A stretch of 64,000 bases of DNA from Candidimonas humi (GTDB lineage: Bacteria > Pseudomonadota > Gammaproteobacteria > Burkholderiales > Burkholderiaceae_B): assembly GCF_019166065.1 (NCBI RefSeq), contig NZ_JAHTBN010000002.1, forward strand, positions 1 through 64,000, given 5' to 3'. Positions 59,295 to 64,000 of the stretch are shown one piece after another. Under the pieces are notes generated by a model. That model did not search any database. It was not told the DNA's origin and worked only from the letters and a program-made list of their open reading frames with translations. The position numbers were made by a program, and so were the translations under genes. Position 1 is the first letter of the stretch. Each line of letters starts with the position of its first letter.

Positions 59295-59340
59295 GGCATG
59301 TCCACAATCGGATTGAGTTCAAGTGGGATCCCGGGCCCCT

Positions 59341-61047
59341 CTACAGGCAGCGCAGGGCATTTTCCAGTTCGGCGTGCAATCTGTTCGCCCCACGCTGCAG
59401 GCTGGCCGCGGCCGCCGCATGACGCCCCCACTCGGTAGCCGCACCAAGCATGGGCACGGCGGCCTGAGCGATCGCGGGATCCTGGTCGTATATGCCTCTT
59501 TCGCTGTATCCCGCACGGACGATCGACCGCGACGCGGCGAACAAGGCCGGCCAACGACCGGCGCGCGGCGCGGCTTGCGGACCCTCGTAAGCCGCGCCCA
59601 CCTCCACCTGCAAGGCTTGCGCCAGCGCGAGCTGCTCGCCGAAGTCCATCGCCGTGCCGACTGTTTCCTGTACCTCTTCGATGCGCCGAACGATCTGCGC
59701 GCAAGGCAGCCGGAAATCCAGCAGGGGGGTGACGCCGCAGGCCAACCGCGCAGCCACCAGCGCATACAAGCGAATATCGTTTTCCAGGACCTTGCGATCA
59801 GCGACCTCGAGCACATCGTCCTCGGTATGCCAGGTGGGACTGCCGCCGTTTCCGCCTACCGAATACCAGCCACGCCGCTTTCTTTCTTCGGCCGGGACCA
59901 TAGAACTGGTCAGCATGGCACCGCTGACCCCGAGATTGTTGAATGAGTAGTCGCCCGCCCGGCCGGGGCGCTCGAGCCGGCATTGCTGACCGAACAGGTC
60001 ACTGACCGCGCCGGCCACTAGCGGCTGCGCCTCGGCCATGCCGCGAATGCTGCCGTAGTCAACAGCGTCCCGGCACCCCGGCGAATCGCAATTCAGGTGC
60101 GCCACGCAGCGACTGTGCAGAGCCCGGGCTTGATTGTCGGCATACCAGGTGCTGCCGGCATAGCGTCCGGCGGAATGGCCTGGCCACCATGCCACGCGCA
60201 CGCTGCGCCGCAGATGGCGCCGCCCCGCATATAGCGTCCGGGCGACTTCCAGCAATACTGCATCGCCCGTGGCATTGTCGCCAACCCCAAGGTCCCAGGA
60301 ATCCATATGGCCATGCAACAAGATGAACTCGTCGGCAGCAGGCCCGTTTCCGGGAATGTCCACAGTCAGCAGCGTCTGTTCGAACCAGCCGTGCAGCATG
60401 TCGGCGGCAATCGTCACCGAAGCGTTACGGGCGGCGGCGTCGACCAGCCAGTCGCCGCTTTCGCGATTCACCGCCATCGACACGATGCCGGGCAGCCGGC
60501 CAAAATCCTCCATGCCGGGCGAGCCCCAGATCACGGAGCTTGCGCCCCAATGTACCGCCCGCCCGGGATTGATTGCGATGATCGCCAAGGCCCCGAGCTC
60601 CTCGAGCAATTGGGAACGGGCCGGATTGGACAGGCCTTCGGTCAAGACAACCTTGCCTCTCACCAAGGCGGCCAGGCTCAGGCGGGTCATGCCCTCGCCA
60701 AAGAGCAGGGCCGGATCATTGGTATGGACCCGGGTCTTGCCATCGCGCGCCGGCACATGCACCAAGGGCGCGGTGAACTCTGCCTGCGCCGGCGACAATG
60801 CCGCCGCCTTGCAGGGGAAGCTTCTGCCTTCACATTGCAGGCGGGTATCGAGCGGCACGCCTTGATAAATGGACGGCCGATACGATTTGACGGGCAATCC
60901 CGACTCTTCCAAGTGCCGCGCCAGGACTGCGGCCCCGTGTTCGAACTCGTCTGGCAGCTCCCGCCGCGTCCGGGAAAAAGTCTCGACCAGGCTCCAGCCG
61001 CGATCGCTGGCGCTCGACCCGAGTAATTCCGATTCAAATGCTTCCAT
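59341..61047 (-). CDS. M28-family-like zinc aminopeptidase/amidohydrolase with altered active site
   Basis: A 568-residue cytoplasmic protein. An inserted PA-like domain lies around 70-215. The M28 core has H247 and D249 (LLHGHMDSWD), D257 (GVGDNATGD), D321 (HLNCDSPG) and H407 (TWHTEDDVLEV). The usual catalytic Glu-Glu pair is missing: the position reads WWPGHSAGRYAGS, with H291 and S292 where two glutamates are expected. The ATG at 61047 was chosen; a TTG at 61074 would overlap the upstream stop. It may hydrolyse N-acyl amino acids with a different base, or be a binding protein. It is co-transcribed with the N-formylglutamate-amidohydrolase-like gene. Confidence 0.75.
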   Translation of the reverse strand: MEAFESELLGSSASDRGWSLVETFSRTRRELPDEFEHGAAVLARHLEESGLPVKSYRPSIYQGVPLDTRLQCEGRSFPCKAAALSPAQAEFTAPLVHVPARDGKTRVHTNDPALLFGEGMTRLSLAALVRGKVVLTEGLSNPARSQLLEELGALAIIAINPGRAVHWGASSVIWGSPGMEDFGRLPGIVSMAVNRESGDWLVDAAARNASVTIAADMLHGWFEQTLLTVDIPGNGPAADEFILLHGHMDSWDLGVGDNATGDAVLLEVARTLYAGRRHLRRSVRVAWWPGHSAGRYAGSTWYADNQARALHSRCVAHLNCDSPGCRDAVDYGSIRGMAEAQPLVAGAVSDLFGQQCRLERPGRAGDYSFNNLGVSGAMLTSSMVPAEERKRRGWYSVGGNGGSPTWHTEDDVLEVADRKVLENDIRLYALVAARLACGVTPLLDFRLPCAQIVRRIEEVQETVGTAMDFGEQLALAQALQVEVGAAYEGPQAAPRAGRWPALFAASRSIVRAGYSERGIYDQDPAIAQAAVPMLGAATEWGRHAAAAASLQRGANRLHAELENALRCL

Positions 61048-61070
61048 ATTTATCGCCGTAAAAGTGAGAT

Positions 61071-61991
61071 TCAATAAAGATGCGCTTCAGGGAGGCTGCG
61101 CAATGTGGCGCCCAGCGAACCGGCAAGCGCCGCCGACAGCCGATCCACGAAGGCCTGCAGGTTCCTGGCCAAGTCGGAATAGCCGGATGTTTTCACCAAG
61201 GCTGTCTCGTTCATGTACAGCGCGCGATTTATCTCCACCTGCACGCTATGACGGCCCTGGGCGGGGCAGCCATGCCGCCGGATCAATTCCGCCCCGCGAT
61301 ACGGGTCATTGACCTGCACTCGATACCCGAGCGACGAGAACGCCTGGGCCACCCATTCGGTCAGCGCCGGCGCAGTGCTCTTGCCCAAGAGGTCGCTCAC
61401 CACGATATCGGGGCGGGCCTTGCCGCCGTCGTCATTCATGGCGTTTCCTATCGACTTCATCGAATGGCAATCAATGTGGCAGGCAAAGCCATGTTCGTCC
61501 TGTGCGGCCTGAATAAGATCGGCCAGCTCTTTGTGATAGGGGTCGTAATAGTCCGCAATGCGCCGCGCGACCTCCGCCACCGGCAGCGGCTGCTCATACA
61601 TCGGCACGCCGGGCAACGCATAGCGCCGGATCAGCCCCATGCCTGCCCGCGACTTTGCGCCGGGCGCGATCGGACCGGGCCAGACGCCGTCGAGCAGCCC
61701 CGGATCAATGTCGTCGCGAGCCCGATTGGCGTCGATATAAGCCCGGTGAAAGTGTGCCGCCAGCAGCGGCCCCCTGCCCCGGACCGCGCCTGCCCATAGC
61801 TCGTCCACCCACGCATCCCAACTGCTCATCAGCCCGGCGCGAGGAACTGGGCAGTCCTGCGGCCATTCCGGCCAACTGTGCGGAGAATCGAATACCAGCG
61901 CCGTTTCCGGCCGAACTTTTTTGCCCTCGACCCGGAAGGGAGCAGCGATTTCCCGCGCCGCTGCGTAGGTCAATCCTGTAGTTTGTTTCAT
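61071..61991 (-). CDS. N-formylglutamate amidohydrolase-family protein
   Basis: A 306-residue zinc hydrolase of the HutG/FGase family. Typical regions are ALVFDSPHSWPEWP, the HIDCHSMKSIG motif with metal-binding histidines, RPDIVVSDLLG, the NDPYRGAELIRRHG loop and HSVQVEINRALYM. The family releases formate from N-formyl-L-glutamate; relatives act on other N-acyl amino acids. No hut genes surround it. With the M28-like and Bug genes it suggests use of an N-acylated amino acid or small peptide. It is the first gene of the minus-strand operon. Confidence 0.85.
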   Translation of the reverse strand: MKQTTGLTYAAAREIAAPFRVEGKKVRPETALVFDSPHSWPEWPQDCPVPRAGLMSSWDAWVDELWAGAVRGRGPLLAAHFHRAYIDANRARDDIDPGLLDGVWPGPIAPGAKSRAGMGLIRRYALPGVPMYEQPLPVAEVARRIADYYDPYHKELADLIQAAQDEHGFACHIDCHSMKSIGNAMNDDGGKARPDIVVSDLLGKSTAPALTEWVAQAFSSLGYRVQVNDPYRGAELIRRHGCPAQGRHSVQVEINRALYMNETALVKTSGYSDLARNLQAFVDRLSAALAGSLGATLRSLPEAHLY

Positions 61992-62295
61992 CTAACGAAT
62001 CAATGATTTGTTGAATGAACCAAATTCGAATGCTAATGCAGGCTTGCAGTCTTCAAAATAAGGGCTAACCCTTATTACGAGACATGGGGCGGCAGCGACG
62101 CTCGCGGCGTCCGGGCCTTCGTCATCAAGATAAGGAATAGGTAGTGTGCCCGTATGCAGGGAGGCCGGGCCCCGCCTCTTTAGGCAGACCCTCTGAGGCG
62201 GCCAGAAGGTCTTTTCATCCCGGGATGCACTGAAAATCGAGCATGAAGCTCAGACCAATGGCCGGAACAGCACCCTTTCTTGTTAACATCGCAAC
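61992..62295. other. Divergent control region between the amidohydrolase operon and hpaR
   Basis: These 304 bases hold no gene. The first 90 are AT-rich and probably carry the minus-strand promoter, with the inverted repeat at 62057-62076. A second pair, ccgcctc (62172-62178) and gaggcgg (62195-62201), lies nearer hpaR. The sequence ttgttaac just before hpaR may be part of a MarR-type operator. Confidence 0.6.
62057..62076. promoter_or_regulatory. Perfect inverted repeat upstream of the amidohydrolase operon
   Basis: aataaggg and cccttatt pair exactly around a four-base loop, 66-85 bases before the amidohydrolase start. It is AT-rich and near the promoter zone, so an operator (perhaps for the IclR protein) is more likely than a terminator. 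Confidence 0.4.
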
Positions 62296-62745
62296 ATGAA
62301 TGCATCCTTCCACCACCGCAACCTTCCGCACCTGTTCCTCTACGCTCGCGAAGCGCTGATGGCGCATTTCCGGCCCGTGCTGAACGAGGCCGGCGTCACC
62401 GAGCAGCAGTGGCGCGTGTTGCGCACGCTCAGCGAGGCCGGGCCCATGGAGCCCAACCAGATCGCGCGCAGTTGCCAGATCCTGAGCCCCAGCCTGACGC
62501 GCATGCTGGCGGGCATGGAGCAATCGGGGCTGATCGTGCGTACGCGATCGGATTCCGACCAGCGCCGCCAGGAAATTTCGCTGACGCCCAAGAGCACCAC
62601 GCTCATCAAGCACATGCGGCCCCAGATCGACCGGAAATACCAGGAACTGGAAGAAAAAATAGGGAAGGAATTGCTGGACCGCCTCTACCGCGACGTCGAC
62701 GCGGCGATAGCGCTGGTCAGGCAGGACAAGTCGGCGGGCGCCTGA
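62296..62745 (+). CDS. hpaR: MarR-family repressor of homoprotocatechuate degradation
   Basis: A 149-residue MarR protein of the HpaR type. The N terminus NLPHLFLYAREALMAHFRPVLNEAGVTEQQWRVLRTL and the winged helix ARSCQILSPSLTRMLAGMEQSGLIVRTRSDSDQRRQEISLT match the HpaR subgroup. HpaR represses the hpa meta-cleavage genes until (homo)hydroxyphenylacetate binds. It converges with hpaD, so the regulated promoter lies beyond the right edge of the window. Confidence 0.9.
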   Translation: MNASFHHRNLPHLFLYAREALMAHFRPVLNEAGVTEQQWRVLRTLSEAGPMEPNQIARSCQILSPSLTRMLAGMEQSGLIVRTRSDSDQRRQEISLTPKSTTLIKHMRPQIDRKYQELEEKIGKELLDRLYRDVDAAIALVRQDKSAGA

Positions 62746-62782
62746 GCGGCGCCGCCCTGCGACTACACACTCTTTCGGCTGT

Positions 62783-62848
62783 TGCCGGCGCCGGCAGCAG
62801 CCGCCACATCCCGATACGGGCTATCGGGCCCCTGATACGCGGGATGTG
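62783..62848 (+). terminator. Palindromes between hpaR and hpaD, probable terminator zone
   Basis: A perfect 14-base palindrome TGCCGGCGCCGGCA is at 62783-62796. Beyond it cacatcccg (62805-62813) pairs with cgggatgtg (62840-62848), with an inner ccgata/tatcgg stem. They lie between convergent genes. No T-run is present. Confidence 0.4.
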
Positions 62849-62940
62849 TTGCGTCCGGCCGATGCCGCCGCAGCCTTCGAGGATGGCGTGACGCCAGCCG
62901 GGAAAGCTGTGGCTCGGCGCCGCCCGGCGGGCGGACCGGC

Positions 62941-63795
62941 CTAGGCCCGCGGCAGCGGGAACACCGCGTTGATCTGGCCGGTGCCCGAGCTGCAGAAGTA
63001 ATCGGTGACGATTTCCACCGGACGGTCGTAGGAGTCCCAGCCCAGCAGGCCCAGCAGCATTGCGGTGTCGTGCATCCCGCCCTCGCCTTCGCAGAGATCG
63101 GCGTATTCGGGCAGCATCTTGCAGAAGGTCTTCCAGTCGCCGCTGCGCCACAGGTCGACCACGCGCAGATCGACCTGGCGGAAGAATTCGCGGCTGATCT
63201 GGTGTATGGACTCTTCGGGGCTGCCGTTGTCGTTGAAGCGATGCGACAGCGAACCGCTGGCCAGCACCGCGACGTTGCTGTCGCTGCGCTCGATGGCCTC
63301 GAGCACCGACGCGCCGAAGCGGCGGCTGTCCTGCAAGTTGTGCCAGGCGCACCAGCCGGCCACCGACACCACCTTGAAGTGCTGGTCGGAATTCATGTAG
63401 CGCATCGGCACCAGGGTGCCGTATTCCAGTTCCAGGCTGTCGATCTCGTGCGAGCGCGTGGCCACGCCGTTCGCGGTGGCGGTCTCGGCGATGAGGCGGC
63501 CCAGCTCCGGATTGCCGGGATAGGCGTAGCTCATGTCCTTGATGAAATGCGGCAACTCGTTGCTGGTGTAGGTGCCGGCAAAACGGCTGTTGCAGTTGAC
63601 GTGGTAGCCGGCGTTGACCAGCCAGTGCACGTCGAACACCACGATGGTGTCCACGCCCAGTTCGCGGCAGCGCTGGCCTATGGTGTGATGGCCCCGGATG
63701 GCGGCTTCGCGGCAACCGTGGTGCGGCCCGGGCATTTCCGACAGATACAGCGACGGCACGTGCGTGATCTTGGCCGCCAGCGATAATTTACCCAT
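62941..63795 (-). CDS. hpaD: 3,4-dihydroxyphenylacetate (homoprotocatechuate) 2,3-dioxygenase
   Basis: A 284-residue class III extradiol dioxygenase of the LigB superfamily. The N terminus KITHVPSLYLSEMPGPHHGCREAA carries metal-binding histidines, followed by VVFDVHWLVNAGYHVNCNSRFAG, VLASGSLSHRFNDNG and the late GGMHDTAMLLGLLGWDSYDRPVEIVTDYFCSSGTGQIN. It opens the ring of homoprotocatechuate to 5-carboxymethyl-2-hydroxymuconate semialdehyde. AGGAGGGAG precedes the ATG at 63795. It follows hpaE on the same strand, so it belongs to the hpa operon that continues to the right. Confidence 0.92.
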   Translation of the reverse strand: MGKLSLAAKITHVPSLYLSEMPGPHHGCREAAIRGHHTIGQRCRELGVDTIVVFDVHWLVNAGYHVNCNSRFAGTYTSNELPHFIKDMSYAYPGNPELGRLIAETATANGVATRSHEIDSLELEYGTLVPMRYMNSDQHFKVVSVAGWCAWHNLQDSRRFGASVLEAIERSDSNVAVLASGSLSHRFNDNGSPEESIHQISREFFRQVDLRVVDLWRSGDWKTFCKMLPEYADLCEGEGGMHDTAMLLGLLGWDSYDRPVEIVTDYFCSSGTGQINAVFPLPRA

Positions 63796-63906
63796 GTCTC
63801 CCTCCTGGATCGCCGCCCCGAAGGCGGCGCGCCGGGCTGCGGCTTGCGGCTGCGGCCTGGCGGTCGCGCCCACGGCCAGCCCCAGGCGGCCGCGGGCATC
63901 GCGGAT

Positions 63907-64000
63907 TCAAACGCCCCACTTGGGGATGTGGTGGCTGCCCATGGACACGCACACGTTCTTGACGTCGGCGAAGACCTCGAAGCTGTATTCGCCGCCCTCG
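63907..64000 (-). CDS. hpaE: 5-carboxymethyl-2-hydroxymuconate semialdehyde dehydrogenase, 3' end only
   Basis: Only the last 30 or so codons are in the window. They read ...GGEYSFEVFADVKNVCVS followed by MGSHHIPKWGV and a TGA. This is the characteristic C terminus of HpaE, the NAD-dependent ALDH that follows HpaD in the pathway. The rest of the gene lies beyond the right edge. The stop is 111 bases before the hpaD start. Confidence 0.85.
   Translation of the reverse strand, partial: EGGEYSFEVFADVKNVCVSMGSHHIPKWGV

Noticed and set aside
1-64000. tRNA, rRNA, integrase or insertion sequence
   Set aside because: None was recognised by eye on either strand; a covariance-model or transposase profile search would be needed to exclude them fully.

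Overview
The window is about 64 kb of GC-rich DNA, very probably from a betaproteobacterium of the Alcaligenaceae (Bordetella/Achromobacter type). The evidence is the codon bias, the dense packing, the ten separate Bug-type (TctC-family) periplasmic solute receptors with no TctA/TctB membrane partners, the four class III (CaiB/BaiF) CoA-transferases and the hpa homoprotocatechuate genes at the right edge. No rRNA, tRNA, CRISPR array, insertion sequence, phage gene or replication origin was seen. It reads as a catabolic region: a string of small uptake-plus-degradation operons, nearly all with a local regulator (IclR, TetR, GntR, LysR, AraC or MarR).

Layout. (1) 272-10005, minus strand: one tightly coupled 11-gene operon. 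In order of transcription it encodes a small SCP2-like protein, an alpha/beta hydrolase, a complete LIV-type ABC importer (receptor, two permeases, two ATPases), an AHL/gamma-butyrolactonase-like metallohydrolase, an aldehyde dehydrogenase, a beta-hydroxyacid dehydrogenase and an IclR regulator. A consensus-like promoter carries a 10-bp inverted repeat at the probable start point. The enzyme and regulator set resembles the Agrobacterium Blc (AttKLM/AttJ) lactone system with its own importer. (2) 10329-11081: exported (Tat) beta-carbonic anhydrase, followed by a 14-bp minisatellite. (3) 11233-14712: HpaB-like flavin monooxygenase divergent from a TetR gene, then a Bug gene. (4) 14984-21241, minus: Bug receptor, two-subunit molybdenum hydroxylase, cytoplasmic ModA-like protein, FAH-family enzyme and GntR; divergent from an isocitrate-lyase/PEP-mutase-family lyase (21545-22414). 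(5) 22572-26355: AraC regulator, SBF-like transporter, TauE/SafE exporter and LysR. (6) 26389-40460: three minus-strand acyl-CoA or ring-catabolism operons: CoA-transferase plus crotonase; GST, carboxymuconolactone-decarboxylase-like protein, amidohydrolase, fused acyl-CoA dehydrogenase and CoA-transferase; and a two-subunit class I fumarase. A GntR/HutC regulator and three Bug genes lie among them. An 18-bp motif is shared by the three promoter regions. (7) 40519-51125: flavin reductase, LysR, CitE-like lyase, Bug, CoA-transferase, Bug, LysR, DapA-family protein, Bug and LysR. (8) 51247-56727: aspartate-dehydrogenase-like protein facing a minus operon of D-amino-acid dehydrogenase, Bug, MaoC/HTD2-like hydratase and CoA-transferase. 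(9) 56851-61991, minus: N-formylglutamate-amidohydrolase-like protein, M28-like peptidase, Bug, IclR and ThpR. (10) 62296-64000: hpaR, hpaD and the 3' end of hpaE.

How the genes work together. Bug or LIV receptors capture small organic acids or related compounds. CoA-transferases, dehydrogenases, hydratases and lyases then convert them towards central metabolism. CoA-transferase, MaoC-like hydratase and CitE-like lyase together could form an itaconate/C5-dicarboxylate route. Substrates are inferred from family and neighbourhood only; no database search was possible.
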